Below, in pieces: positions 1 to 13,300 of a DNA stretch of 64,000 nt. How positions within the stretch are numbered: position 1 is the stretch's first letter; each line of letters starts with the position of its first letter. The stretch is from Diospyros lotus (lineage: Eukaryota; Streptophyta; Magnoliopsida; Ericales; Ebenaceae). The position numbers and the translations under genes were made by a program. The stretch lies in the NCBI RefSeq assembly GCF_014633365.1, contig NC_068350.1, positions 35,765,119 to 35,829,118 of the forward strand, read 5' to 3'. The notes beneath the pieces were generated by a model, which saw nothing but the letters and a program-made list of their open reading frames with translations, did not search any database and was not told the origin of the DNA.

Positions 1-786
1 CCATACCCAAATTGAAGCCGCAGCAGCCTTCCTCTGCTCCAAAATCTAAGAAGTTTGAGGGTAAGAAGAAGGAGAGCAAAACGAAGAAGGTTGCAAGTGT
101 TAGTTTTCTTGGTCTGTTGCTTTTTATTCTTCTGTTTGGTGGGTTGGTGCCAGTAGTAAACGTGAAATTTGGAGCAATGCAGGATGGTGGATCGGGTTGG
201 TTTGGTAATAGGTTTTATGAACATCAATATCGTGGGAGGATATTCAATGTTAAAGGTCACCTGAATACTTCCGAGCACAGCTTAGGAATGGGATTTTCTG
301 ATGGGAGATTTGCTACTGGAAACAATTATGCCAGTAGAATTGATTGTGGGAGAGATAATTGTAGGGGATCAGAATTGAAAGCTGGGGAGAAAGAAGGATC
401 ACAGCCTTTTCCTGCGTCAAACAAATTTGTGCAGCCAGGCAATTCTAGTGAACCTCTTGTTGCCTCTTTGTACGTGCCAAGGAATGATAAGCTTGTAAAG
501 ATTGATGGCAACTTGATAATTCATTCTGTTCTGGCTTGTGAAAAATCCATGGCATCTTGTAGAAAAACTGATGAAACAACGAGCAGTAAGGAAACTGGTT
601 TGGCAGTTGCGGGAAACAGGCCTCCTGCTATCCCTCTTACTGGGAGGAATAATGGCAGATACCCCCAATACAGGAATCCATCTGAACAGAAAAGAGCTCT
701 TGGTTCTGGTTCTATGGATAAGGATAAGCTGAAGTCAACAACTGCTGATGGTGAATTGCAGCAGTGGTTCCGGGAAGGCCTCGCAG
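1..786 (+). CDS. bZIP17/49: bZIP17/49-like penultimate exon (open at window edge)
   Basis: The reading frame is open from base 3 with no start, so the exon continues upstream of the window. It encodes the basic juxtamembrane stretch, the transmembrane helix and a lumenal segment. It ends in the context CTCGCAG|GTATCAG; the last base is the first base of a Gly codon. Confidence 0.85.
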
Positions 787-3668
787 GTATCAGTTAACTC
801 ACATTCACAGTTTAATATAAGTTAGTTTCGTTGATTTATTATTCAAATTTACCTGCTGTCTATTTTGTGTGATTACTTAAACTGCCTAAATTGTTTTGGC
901 ACGGGAAAGGTCATACCATTTTGTGTGATCGTGTTCCTTGTGCAAGGCCTTTATCCATACCTTTATATAGGTTGCTCTAGTTTAGATTCCTACTGTTGAA
1001 TTGGTTGGTCAGGCTCTAGGATCTTATCAAGGCATTCACTACACTCATACTTGCACAAAGTGGCAATATACCCAACATTCATTGATTTTTATGCTGTAAT
1101 CTTTTAGAGGACGTTATTGCTGTAATCTTTTGGACTTCAGTCTTTGTGAACTTTTGTGCTATGTTCAAAAGAGAGGACCAGTGCCTTAACTAGTGTAAAA
1201 TATGGCGTCATTTACAAGTCTGCAATAATATTTGATGGTTAAAGGGAAAAGAAAAAAGAGGGGGGGGGCGCAGATTGTGTATTTTTGCTATGTTATCTGG
1301 CCAAATATCACTTGACAAATGAAACATGGTCATACATAAGAAGTGCAAACTCTTTTAAAAGTGTTTCATACCATATCCGGACATTTTATCAAACAAGGCC
1401 AACAGAACACTTGTAGAAGTGATTGTGTCCCATCACCTGCTTGTTCAAACGTGTCTTAGTATTTCAAGATCAATTAGAACACTAAAAACAACATTGATTT
1501 ATTCCATTTTCCTCCCTCTAAATTTTTCAGGTTCAAGAATTGAGCCCAAAAACTTTCAATGAATGTGCTCTCTCTCTCTCTCTTCCCCCCGAAAAAAAAA
1601 AAAAAATTACTATTCCTTTTCCATCATCACCACTGGCCAACCCATAATTCATATTGGAATTATGGTACTTTTCTTTCAAAATTTTCTAGTGTTATATTTG
1701 GTTATTCCATTCATAAAGATTGCTAATAAAAAATATAGAAACATTTTTATTTCATACGGCATGTTTGTTTCCTTATCCAAGCTTCTTGAACTTTCATCTT
1801 CTTTATGGATAGATCTGGAAAAAGAAAGTACTGGGTTTTGCCATCATATTGCACCCATGATGCATATGCTTTGTATGTGATCAACTTGTGTCATCCTTAC
1901 ATGGCAACTTAAGGTAATTGCAGGTTTCAAACAAACAAAAGTATATGACAATGAGTTGGATGACTACATGAGTCATTTTTAAGGTGGAAATCTTGTTATT
2001 ACTGTTCTTATCATTACTACCTTGTAATTATTGTGTTGCCGCTGCTGCTTTGTGGTTGTGGATGTGGGGAATTAAATAGGGAGACAATTTTTTTTTTTAA
2101 AAAAAGCCCATTTTTTCTTAAATGCCATCACATTACTTTGTTCAACCACTTGGAAGTATGACTTGACTGCCCAAAGTTCGATGTTACAAATATAGCAGCA
2201 GAACTTCAACAACCAAGTTCCTACAATCTTATTGTTAAACTTTAAGTTTAAATTGATTCTCGCCCCCGTCCAAAAAAAAAAAAAAAAACAACTTATCCAG
2301 TCTTTATCCCACTATGTGGGGTCGGCTACATGAATTTTAAACTTCCATGTATTTCTGTCTTTTGGCATATCTTCATTTAGGTCCATATACTTCATATCAA
2401 ACTTTAATGTCTCTCTCAAAGTCTTTTTGAGTCTATTTCTACCCATTTTTTTTTATTAATTAATTGTTTCATTTCCTCAACTCTCCTTACAGGAAGGTCT
2501 CTTGGTTTTCTTCTCACATGACCAAACCATCTTAGTCTAGTCTCTCTCATCTTCTCCTCGATTGGCACTACACCTACCTTATTACGAATAACCTTATTTC
2601 TAATTTTATCTTTTCTTATATGACCGCACATCGATCTTAGCATCCTCATCTCAGCTACGTTCGTCTTTTGCTCATGTTGGTATTTGATTACCCAATATTC
2701 TGAGTCATACAACAAGATTGGTCTTATAGTTGTCCTATAGAATTTTTCTTTTAATTTTAATAAGATTTTACCATCACATAACACTCCCGATGCAATTCTC
2801 CATTTTAGCCAACCTGCCTTGATTCTATGCATGACATCCTCGTGAATTTCTCCATCTTTTTGAATCACTGATCCCAAATATCGAAAATGATTTTTTCTTT
2901 ATATGATTTGGTCTTTCAATTTTATTATAACATCCTCCATTTTGCATTCTTATTAAATTTACATTCCATATATTATGTTTTCTTTCTACTTAATTTAAAT
3001 CTCTTAGATTCTAAATTGTTTCATCACAACTCAAGTTTAGTGTTTACTCCCTTTTTTGTTTCATCCACCAGCATTATGTCATCTGCAAATAACATACACT
3101 ATGGCACCACATAGAAGAATTTCAAAGATATTTTGCATAAGCTCTCCATAAGGGAGAAAACGAAGCTCTTTTTTTATTGTTGGTTCAAAGTTGCCTTTCT
3201 ACCACTGACACTATGCTCTTCGCAGGGCCAATGTTGAGTTCAGGCATGTGCACTGAAGTGTTCCAGTTTGATGTCTCACCAACTCCGGGAGCCATAATTC
3301 CAGCAACCTCAGTTATGAATGTTTCTGCGGACAACCGGCCTAATGCTACGCATCTCGCCAAGGGGCGGAATAGACGGATTCGTCCTGGGGCTGCCATTCC
3401 TCTTGCCGGGTCTCAGAACAACATTACCAAAGAACATGTAGGAAGAACAACAAAGGAAGAAAACTTCCATGGAAATAATTCTCTTTCACAGATGGTGGTT
3501 TCTGTGCTTGTTGACCCGAGGGAGATCGGGGATGTTGACAGCGATAGTGTGATGGGACCAAAGTCCCTCCCTCGGATTTTTGTTGTTGTTCTAATAGACA
3601 GCATCAAGTATGTCACTTATTCGTGTATGCTTCCGCTAAAGGGATCAGGCGTCCTAGTAACTACTTGA
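1..3668 (+). CDS. bZIP17/49: Membrane-tethered bZIP transcription factor, C-terminal two exons (5' truncated)
   Basis: This is the 3' part of an ER-membrane bZIP factor. In bZIP17/28/49, stress triggers transit to the Golgi, cleavage by S1P/S2P, and release of the bZIP domain to the nucleus to activate ER-stress and salt-stress genes. Here the bZIP domain lies upstream of the window. Exon A (1-786) encodes a Lys-rich stretch, one transmembrane helix (residues about 28-50 counted from base 12) and the start of the lumenal domain. RGRI at about residues 74-77 fits an S1P-type site, which is an inference. The donor GT is at 787; the acceptor AG ends at 3225. Exon B (3226-3668) completes the lumenal tail and stops with TGA. 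The phase-1 junction keeps frame. The intron (787-3225) carries an RTE LINE fragment. The next gene, PPD6, is convergent, with stops about 500 bp apart. Paralogue choice (17 or 49) rests on synteny recalled from Arabidopsis. Confidence 0.85.
2288..3106 (-). mobile_element. RTE-clade LINE, 3' fragment, in bZIP intron
   Basis: On the minus strand this reads the C-terminal part of an RTE-type LINE reverse transcriptase ([22 protein letters not shown] and similar) with premature breaks. It is collinear with the longer copy at 9479-11651. The 3' terminus abuts an A-run on the plus strand at about 2272-2287. It is 5' truncated, as is usual for LINEs, and lies antisense to the host gene. Confidence 0.85.
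3226..3668 (+). CDS. bZIP17/49: bZIP17/49-like last exon
   Basis: It follows a CTTCGCAG acceptor and continues the frame of the previous exon at phase 1. It encodes the conserved lumenal tail (CTEVFQFDVSP, then RPGAAIPLAG, then KYVTYSCMLPL) and ends with TGA at 3666-3668. A longer ORF beginning upstream of 3226 only reads intron. Confidence 0.85.
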
Positions 3669-4172
3669 GGATGGGAACAGAATCGCAGAGCCTTGGAGAA
3701 CTATATATTATCCATCTTCGTATCCAGTTTTGTACATAGTTAAAAGTTTCAACAGTTAGCAGCTGAGTACAAGTCCTCTAGCTATCTTCATATCTTTATG
3801 TAGCTTTATCAGCATCTTTATGTACTCTTGAGAAATTGCTTGTCATCAAGTTCTTAACCATGGACATGAGTAACATTGTTGGACGATAAAATCATAGATT
3901 TAGTATCCTCTTAGTAACTATTTTGTAGTTTGTTATTGTCATTTCTTAATGCTTAATCATGCACAATTTCGGGGGCAACTCATAATTATGTCAGCGGAGC
4001 AATATTAACTGTAAACTTCTTGACCTTTTCAAACTAAAATTTCACAGTTGATACAAATGGGTATGAATTTTATCGCAGAAAACAATCTTGCTGTGTCATA
4101 TGTGCCAAATATAAATAAAGGAACTGAGTGTAAGTGTAACCCTAAACATTTTAGTTTTCAGGGAAAAGAAAA
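3669..4172. other. Convergent intergenic region between bZIP and PPD6
   Basis: About 500 bp separate the two stop codons. The stretch is AT-rich and must hold both 3' UTRs and polyadenylation signals. No repeat or further coding signal was seen. Confidence 0.6.
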
Positions 4173-4343
4173 TTACACTTGGAAGGAATCAAGGATGGCT
4201 TTGAGTGTTTTCTGGGATGACTGCCACTGTTTATCATTTGCACTGGCCACAAACAAGATGACTGTGTTTCCTTTTGCAGTTGCCTTGGCAAGATTGTGTG
4301 ATCCCGTCAGAGCATATGGAGTCTCAAGAACATATTTGTAATA
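4173..4343 (-). CDS. PPD6: PPD6 exon 3 with stop codon
   Basis: The acceptor TGTGCAG ends at 4344 on the minus strand. 56 codons follow, beginning [14 protein letters not shown] and ending LDSFQV, then TAA at 4175-4173. No start-to-stop ORF reveals this exon; it was recognised from the family C-terminus. Confidence 0.9.
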   Translation of the reverse strand, partial: YYKYVLETPYALTGSHNLAKATAKGNTVILFVASANDKQWQSSQKTLKAILDSFQV

Positions 4344-7300
4344 CTGCACACAAAATGATCACGAAATTTACAATCATATCAGTCAAGGAACGGGCTTTTA
4401 CTAAAGTTTATTCACAGAAATTGTCCCAAGAAATCACAGACGTCCAGTGGATCTGAAAATGATTGTTGAACGTATAAAACCCGGCTAACAGGGAGGGCAT
4501 TCCAGTACATTATCATCCTGTCTCAATTCAATTATATATTGTCACACATATTTTATTTTAAATACACTGCGGTAGGTGGGTCAAATTCTTTCTTTGTAAA
4601 TTTATCAAAAACTATGCACTGTAATGTATTAGAGAGCAAGATAAAACTGAATTATGATACCATGTCAGCATAATAATGCAATACTAAAGTTGCATTAGTA
4701 TTTTCTTGTAGATTTCGACAATAAGACTATTAGTCTCATAACTGTTGCATTTTAGAGGGTAAATTGCATGCACACCCCATGTGGTTTGGCACATTTTCAG
4801 TGACCCACCTGTGTACTTTAAGATTGGCCTTGAAAGACCCAATGTGTTCAATTCTTTGCAAATACACTGTCAATTTTAAGAGCTAAGGTTGTCTATAATA
4901 AGATTAGTCACATAAAAACTAAATCTAAATAAAATAAAAATTAATCAGAAAAACAAAAAAGAATTGCTAGCTGGAACCATTTTGGTCGGCGACAAACTTC
5001 TTGCCAATGGATGACCCACCGATAACAAGTTCTAGAGAACCAACACAGAGAAAGGAGAGGAAAAGAAAGGGGAGGAGGAAGAAAGAAGAAGAACCCCTCT
5101 GTGATTCAATCGAACCATCTCTAGAACAAATGAACGCACGAGGATGTACCCAAATCGATTCGTCAAAGATGAACTGATCTGATTTTGTTCTAGATCTGGA
5201 ACGAACCCAAATCAGTTTGCAAAGAATTGAAAGCACAAAGGATTCCAGGGCCAATTTTGAAATACAGGGGTGTCATTGAAAACGCTTTAAACCACATGGG
5301 GTGTATATGCAATTTACCCCATTTTAAACAGGCTGATGTAAAGATGATAGAAAAGGCTGAACTCTTTTCCCTAGTTGCAACAAAGAGCAAGACATTCTTG
5401 TCATTGGAGCTGAAGGGATAGACCTTGACATTTGGAGAAGCTTCAAATTCCATATCTTAATCGTTTGTCATCGCATCTCATATTGCCTTGTCATGGCTTG
5501 CCGGAGGCCAGGATTTAGGAGGTCTTTTGTTTTCTTCTTAAATCTATATGCCGAATCTCACTAAAAGAGCGTTGGCTCCCCTCTTTGCAAGGGTCAAAGG
5601 AGGGGAATGAGGGCCTTACCCATGCTTTGCAAGGAGGCTATTTCTACAAGTCAAACCCGTGATCTTCCAGTCCAAAACGAGTAACCTGATACGTTATAAT
5701 GAACAAGAGTTCAAATTTGGATCAAGAGGCTGATCTGATGTCCCAAATTCTGTACCTACAGCTAGTGAGAACCAAGAAAAATTTCTCTGCTAGTGTGCAT
5801 GTGGCAAGGATGCTGTTTAGAAGTCAGGATTGCAGGTCATTTTTGCATCTCTCTTTCTCAACAGAAAACTAAAAGTTGGAAGGTAAAGCAGTTTGTGTTA
5901 AATAAACCAGTGGAAGTATGATATAAACTTGAAGGTTTGAAAATACATACTGTTTGATCACCCTGCTTCTCAATTGTTGTATCAAACAGCTCATCTGGGT
6001 CATATGTGTTGCCAGTGACAAAGGGGCCAAGGGAAGCAATGACCTTCTCAGGACTTCCAATGTCTTCAATTGTTGCATTTGGTTTGTTAGTCAGGCGTAT
6101 CAAAGGAGAAGCCACTACCTGAACTTTTCCTTGATTTTCACCTTCAAATTTCACCTCCACCCAAGGCTCTGCACACTTGGGTTGACAGTAATTACCAGAG
6201 AGAATGTTGGCTACACGTGTCTGTTTCCATGTAGGAGGAAGAATGAACTGGTATGGCTGCACATTTCCTGCAAGAAAACTAGATTGGAACTTTCATTGAG
6301 ACAAAGAAGCAACAAAAATGCTGAAACTCGAAGAAGGAAAAAGTCAGAGACAAATAGGAAGAGCGGTTGCAAAATTGCAATGTTTGGCTGCCAATATTCT
6401 TTTTCTAGAATGCAGCTTCCATGGGTCATGACATTTTCCTAAATAAATTATACTTTGATGAAAGAACACCTTGAATAAAAAATAAAAATGATTTTCACAT
6501 TCTCCTGTCAATCTTCTAATCACTTCTTGATTGTTGTTGCTTCAAAAATAATGTGGAAGAACCTGCAGTGATCAATTCTATACCTTCTTTAGAACAGTTA
6601 CCACAAAATTCTGACATAATAATGAAAATATGTTTCATCTTATTTCTTGTTCACCCTTTTCTTTTGTTTGGGTCTTGTCCATTTACATTTACCCTGCCTT
6701 TTGACCCTGATAATGATCAGAAGAAAACAAGTTTTGCAAAATGCATGCTAGAGGAATTTTGCAACACAGAAATTCCACCTACTGCCGGTGCTCTGGGACA
6801 TGACTGATTCACATTTTCTCCTTGAATCACTTCCACTGCCCTGACCCTCATAAAGTTGGTTAAGTCATTTCCCCCATAATTCAATATCAGTTTAAGAGAT
6901 AGAATTGGAAAGGATGAAAGTCTTAAGTCTCTTATGGTAGGTCAGTAGCTTAGGTTGCATTCAAGTATGTTTGTTTGAGAGGTTGAATATTGCCACAAGT
7001 CTCTTAGGGTACTTCAGTAGCTTAGGTTGCTTTCTTCGATAGAAAGACTAAGACTAGAGTTCAAGTTCTAGTAAGTAAATCAATAACAAAACTCTTCAAT
7101 TACACAATGAAATGTCATGGATGCAAGTATTCATGGGTAAAAAGCACACCAAACTGACAAACTCCAAGCAAAGTTACAAAAGCTTATGAGAATTTATATC
7201 AATGACTTGATACAAAAGATGGAAAAAGGGACATGTGTGTGTGTGTGCATGTGCATGTATATATATAAACTAGCTAAATTAAGAGAAAGGAAACAAGAGA

Positions 7301-10300
7301 TTTAAGCCCAAGGAAATGCATAAAGATGAAAACCAAAAAGTATTGGTAAATGAGGGGGCGATCAAGGAGAGATAGAAAGAGTTTCTCGAAGTTATTCAAT
7401 GAATGTAAAAAAACAAGTGTTATGTTGGGGCATCTTAAGTAACTCTGAAGAAGATAGATATTACATATTCTATAGATTTATATGTCCAAATGGAATAATG
7501 CAAGTGTTGAAAAAGATGAAGAATAGTTAAGTAGTTGGACAAAATAATATTCAGTAGAAGTTTGGAAATGTATGAGAGAAGACGCATTTTTTGGTTAACG
7601 AAATTATTCAATGTGATCTAAAATCAAAAAGATGTTGAACAAGTGGAGGAAGAGCAATTTAGTGCCTATTTACAAGAACAAAGGAGATACATTGTTCAGA
7701 ATTGTGGAAATTATAAAGGAATCAAGTTAATGAGCCACACTATGAAACTTTGGGAGAGAGATTTAGCAAAGATTAAGAAGAAAAACCAAGGTATCAAAAA
7801 ACCAATTTGGCTTTATGCCTGGTAGGTCAAAATAGAAGCAATAGATTTGTTGAGTCACCTAATAGAAAGGTATAGAGAGAACTAAAAGGATATACATATG
7901 GTGTTAATCAAGAGAAAGCTTATGACAAAGTGCCTAGAGAAATCTTATGAAGGTTTTAGAGCAGAAAGGAATCTAAGTTGCTTATTGTTAAATAAGATAA
8001 ATGAAAGGGTATTAGTGTAATTAATTTTAAATACGTATATGTATATATATATACACTTGTACTGTACACTTGTGGGTAATATACATAGTTTATTTTATTT
8101 ACATAACATGGCATCAGAGTCTTCCAAACCCTAACCTAACCCTAGCAGCCGTCGCTGTCGCCGTCAACCAACACCATCATCGTCGGTCGCTTCACCTGCT
8201 ACCGCTATCATGCCGGTCGCTTCATCCGTCGCTGGTTTCGTTGGTCACGCAATCGTTTCTTTGATATCGCAACCTCTTCTTCTTCAGATCCGGCCATCTT
8301 CTTCAGGCCACCCCCAGATCTCGCCCTCGCTATCGCCGCACCTATCCAGATCTGGCTATCTCTCCGTCGCCATCGCCACACCTGTCCAGATCTGACCATC
8401 ATCAAGCAACCCCAGATCTTGCCGTCAGTCTTCAGATCAGGCCGCTCCCACCTAGATTTGGCCACCTTGCCATCTATCGTTGTTTCAAATCCGATAACTC
8501 TCAGTTTTTGTGAGCCCAGATCTACCATTGTTCCAGATTTGTTCTTTTTTCTCTTCGGTCATGCAATTCGACCTGCGTCTGGGCTGGTGTGTCGCATTCA
8601 AAAATCTTTATACGATTTAAAACAGTCTCCTCAAGCTGGTTTGGTCAATTTAGGAGTTTGGATTAACTTGGAGTGAAGCTGATTATTCTGTTTTTTGTCA
8701 CTCCCAGTCTGACCGCCACATTCTTCTAATGGTATATGTTGATGATATAGTACTTATAGAGGATGATGATGTTGGTATTACTGAATTGAAGGCACATCTT
8801 CACCAACAGTTTCAAACTAAGGATTTGAGTCTTTTGAGATATTTTTTGGGTATTGAGATAGCTTGGTCAAAGTAAGGCATCTATATCTCTCAAATGAAGT
8901 ATGCCTTGGATATGCTAGAGGAGACAGAATTGCTTGGAGGTAAGCCTACATATACCCCTATGGATCCAAATATCAGACTGTTACCGAGACAGGGGGAGAC
9001 TCTTTCTAATCATGGGCACTACCGTCAACTAGTTGGGAAACTTAATTACCTCACAGTCACTCGTCCTGATATTTCATTTGTTGTGAGTGTGGTAAGTCAG
9101 TTCTTGGATTCACCATGTAACAGTCATTGGGATGCAGTGGTCCGTATTCTTCGGTATATTAAAGCTACCCCTAGTTAGGGTGTATTGTATCAAAATCATG
9201 GGCATAATCAAATTGTGGGATATACGGATGCTAATTGGGAAGGATCACCTAGTGACAAGCGATCCACATATGGATACTGTGTATTTGTGGGTGGAAACCT
9301 AGTCTCTTGAAAAAGTAAGAAGCAAATTGTTGTCACCGAATCCAATGTTGAGGCTGAATACAGGGCAATGACCGTAACAACATGTGAGCTAGTGTGGTTG
9401 AAACAATTAATTGAGGAGTTAGGAGTTACACAGATTAAATCTATGCAATTGGTTTGTGACAACCAGGCTGTAACACATCAACAACAACATATCTAGCCTT
9501 TATCCCACTATGTGGGGTTGGCTACATGAATTCTAGACTTCCATGTATTTCTATCTTTTGTCATATTTTCATTGAGATCCATACACTTCATATCAAACTT
9601 TAATGTCTCCCTCAAAGTCTTCTTAGGTCTGCCTCTACCTCTTTTTTTGATTAATTGTTCAATTTCATCAACTCTCCTCACAGGAGCGTCTCTTGGTCTC
9701 CTTCTCACATGACCAAACCATCTTAGTCTAGTCTCTCTCATCTTCTCCTCTATTGGCACTACTCCTATCTTATTACGAATAACTTCATTTCTAATTTTAT
9801 CTTTTCTTGTATGGCCGCACATCCATCTTAACATCCTCATCTCCGCTACACTCGTCTTTTGCTCGTGTTGGTATTTGACTGCCCAACATTCTGAGTCGTA
9901 CAACAAAACTGGTCTTATAGCTATCCTATAGAATTTTCCTTTCAATTTTAATGGGATTTTATCATCACATAACACCCCCGATGCATTTCTCCATTTTAGC
10001 CAACCTGCCTTAATTCTATGCGTGACATCCTCGTGAATTTTTCCATCTTTTTGAATCACTGATCCCAAATATCGAAAATGGTCTTTTCTTTGTAAGATTT
10101 GGTCTTCCAATTTTATTATAACATCCTCCACTCTTGCATTCTTACTAAATTTACATTCCATATATTCTGTTTTCTTTCTGCTTAATTTAAATCCCTTAGA
10201 TTCTAAATTGTTTCTCCATAACTCAAGCTTAGTGTTCACTCATTCTTTTGTTTCATCCACCAACACTATGTCGTCTGCAAATAGCATACACCATGGCACA

Positions 10301-13300
10301 TCTGTCTGAATATCTTTAGTGAGTTCATCCATTACTAAAGCAAATAAGTATGGACTTAGTGCAGAACCTTGATGCAATCCTATTGTAATTTTAAACGGTT
10401 TAGTATCCCCTCCGCATGTTCTGACCCTTGTCTCTGCACCATGATACATGTCCTTAAGGGCTTGTATATAGGCTATTCGGACTCCTTTCTTCTCTAAAAC
10501 CCTCCATAATACTTCTCTAGGGACCCTATCATAGGCTTTTTCTAGATCTATAAACACCATATGTAGGTCCTTCTGATGATCCCGATACCTTTCCATTAGG
10601 CGCCTCAGTAGGTATATAGCTTCCATTGTTGACCTACCGAGCATGAAACCAAACTGATTTTCTGAGACCTCTGTTTCTTTTCTGAGCCTCTGTTCTATTA
10701 CTCTCTCCCAGAGTTTCATGGTATGGCTCATTAACTTAATTTCTCTGTAATTTTCACAGTTTTGAACATTTCCTTTGTTCTTATATATAGGAACCAAAAT
10801 ACTCTTCCTCCACTCATCTGGCATCTTTTTTTATTTAAGAATCGCGTTAAATAATTTCGTTAGCCAGGAGATATCCTCTCCTCCCATGCATTTCCATACT
10901 TCTATTGGTATATTATCCGATCCCATCGCCTTATGATTTTTCATCTTTTTTAATGTTTGCCTTATTTCATTTGGACTTATGCGTCGATAAAATGTATAGC
11001 TCACGTTCCCTTCGGAGTTACTAAGATGTCCCAACCTAACTCTTGTGTCGCCATCATCATTGAATAATTTTGTGAAATACTCCTTCCATCTCTCCTTAAT
11101 CGCTCCCTCATTCACTAATACATTTTGATTTTCATCTTTTATGCATTTCACTTGATTTAAATCCCTTGTTTTTCTTTCTCTTGCTTTAGCTAATTTATAT
11201 ATATCCCTTTCTCCATCTTTTGTATCAAGTCGTTTATATAGATTCTCGTATGCTTTTGACCTTGCTTCACTAACAGCTTTTTTTGCTGCCTTTTTTTATT
11301 CTTTATAATTTTTTTGATTTTCTTCATTGTTGCACTGATATACAGCCTTATAGCAATTTTTCTTATTTTTAATTTTCAATTGCACTTCTTCATTGCACCA
11401 CCAAGACTCCTTAAGGTTAGGGGCTCTACCATTTGTCTCTCCAAGCACTACCTTTGCTGTGTTTCTCAGGGTATTAGCCATTTCTCTTCACATTTGGTTT
11501 GTCTGTCATTCTCCATTCCATTCTCTTCTACCCCTTAATTTTTCTTTGAAGATTAGTTGTTTCTCCCCTTTTAAATCCCACCACCTGATTCTTGGATTTT
11601 GTTTATGTGATTTTTTCTCTTCCAATTTCTTACTTAGACGTCAATTTCTTACTGTAACACATATTACTTCTAATCTTGTGTTTCCTGAGAGAATCAAGCA
11701 TATTGAAATTGATTGCCATTTTGTTAGAGAAAATGTGCTCTCTAGGGATATAATTACAACATATGTGGGTTCCAACGATCAACTAGTTGATTTACTCACC
11801 AAGTCGTTTAGAGGGTCTCATGTGAATTATATTTGTACCAAGTTGGGCATGCTCAATATATATGCTCCAGCTTGAGGGAGAGTGTTAAATAAGATAAGTA
11901 AAAGGGTATTAGTGTAATTAATTTTAAATACGTGTATGTATATATATACACTTGTGGATAATATACACAGTTTATTTTATTCACATAACACTTGTATACA
12001 AGTTGCTAAAGAGTAAAGACACATATCATGGAGTAGAAGTGTTAAAACATGCGAAAGAGATACTGAAGCTTTTCCTATTACAACTGGGATATATTAAGGA
12101 TCTACATATATAGAAAAAATTCTCCTAAGAGTGGCCTCGAACCCTTCCCCTATTAAAGTTGTGGGGGACTAGAATAGATCTAAATTATTTAAAAATAGAT
12201 ATGTATATATAGAGAGAGAATACTCTGATATCATCTCCAAGAAAGAATAACTATAGTGGAAGTTATTCTACAATATAAACTAAATACTATTTATTATAGC
12301 TCCATTGCAAAAGATAATTTAGGTAGATAGGAAATATAATCTCAACTTTCATTCTATATCATGCTATATAATCCAAAAACAAATGCCATGCTAAGAAAAG
12401 ACTACTGCAAAGAACAAATGAATTTACAAGTGAAACAAGACAAGGTTTTGTCCTCTTATTTGATCCTCCTCAGGATAACTCTAACCCATCATGTTACACT
12501 TATAGTTACTTCTTTGCACCTGTAGGTCCTGTCCACTAGCAACTATGATCTATCCTGAAGTACTAATATAGTGACCCATTAATAGGTTCAGGTTAAATTT
12601 GATATTTTATCGTATGGGTTGTAGTTGGCATAGTTGACTTAAAGGTTTGAATTGTTTAATGTTAATGTTAATGTTTATGGCAAGATGGGTTAAATGAGTG
12701 GAACTGTATAAGTTAAAAATGGCTAAGTGAAGAGTGGCTAAAACCTTAAAGGTGGAAAAGTCAAATGGTGTAGATTTGGCTTAGTGGAAAATTCAAAGTA
12801 GCATGTGTTGAAAAGTCAAAATAAGTGGGCTAAATTGGAAATGTGATTTCAGGTTGGCAAATTCTATTCGCAGTCAGGTTTTTGCTCTTCGCAGCCAGGT
12901 TTTTGCTCTTTGCAGCCATAAATAAGAAAAAATGTATGATTACTTTTCGCAACCACTTTTATTACTTTTTGCAGCCACTTATATTTCAAAACTACTCTCT
13001 CCCACATATTCTATACCTCGCGCACAACCACAACCCTCGCACACTCGCTGTCGCCCTCTCTGCTATGTCACCTGTTGTAACTGGAGTTACCTCGTCTCAC
13101 CAGAGTTTCTTCCAGGTAATGAATTTGGATTTTCAATTTTGCGACGGGCTTCAACGCGGGGTTCGTAGGTTTCAACACGGTGGTCGGAGGTGGACTCTTT
13201 GCCTCCGATTGCGGGGGTTCGGAGGCGAACCACCGCCTCCAAACCCAGGCAAACTAATCCATAATTTCAAATATGTTTATGTGAAAAATAGTAACTAGAA

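Larger units (their letters stand above)
7981..11995 (+). mobile_element. Internally deleted Ty1/copia element with short LTRs, inserted in RTE LINE
   Basis: The left LTR (7986-8108) and right LTR (11882-11990) share TGTTAAATAAGATAA starts and CATAACA ends. A tRNA-Met-type primer-binding site (TGGCATCAGAGTC) follows the left LTR, and a purine tract (GAGGGAGAG) precedes the right. The target duplication is cttat/cttgt (7981-7985, 11991-11995), 4 of 5. The interior jumps from the leader straight into reverse transcriptase near 8585; gag, protease, integrase and early RT are absent. The RT/RNase H remnant includes YVDDIVL and the C-terminal VDLLTKSF block, with stops. It is interrupted by an RTE LINE at 9479-11651. 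Confidence 0.85.

Noticed and set aside
1563..1880. 105-codon ORF in the bZIP intron
   Set aside because: Begins in a CT microsatellite and A-run; intronic.
5858..6262. Minus ORF taken as a complete small gene
   Set aside because: Its start is inside PPD6 exon 2 and its end reads intron past a GTATGT donor.
7220..7270. GT/AT microsatellite as a functional element
   Set aside because: A simple expansion inside decayed RTE sequence.
12843..13298. 151-codon plus-strand ORF
   Set aside because: It includes the duplicated inverted-repeat arm and has no recognisable domain.
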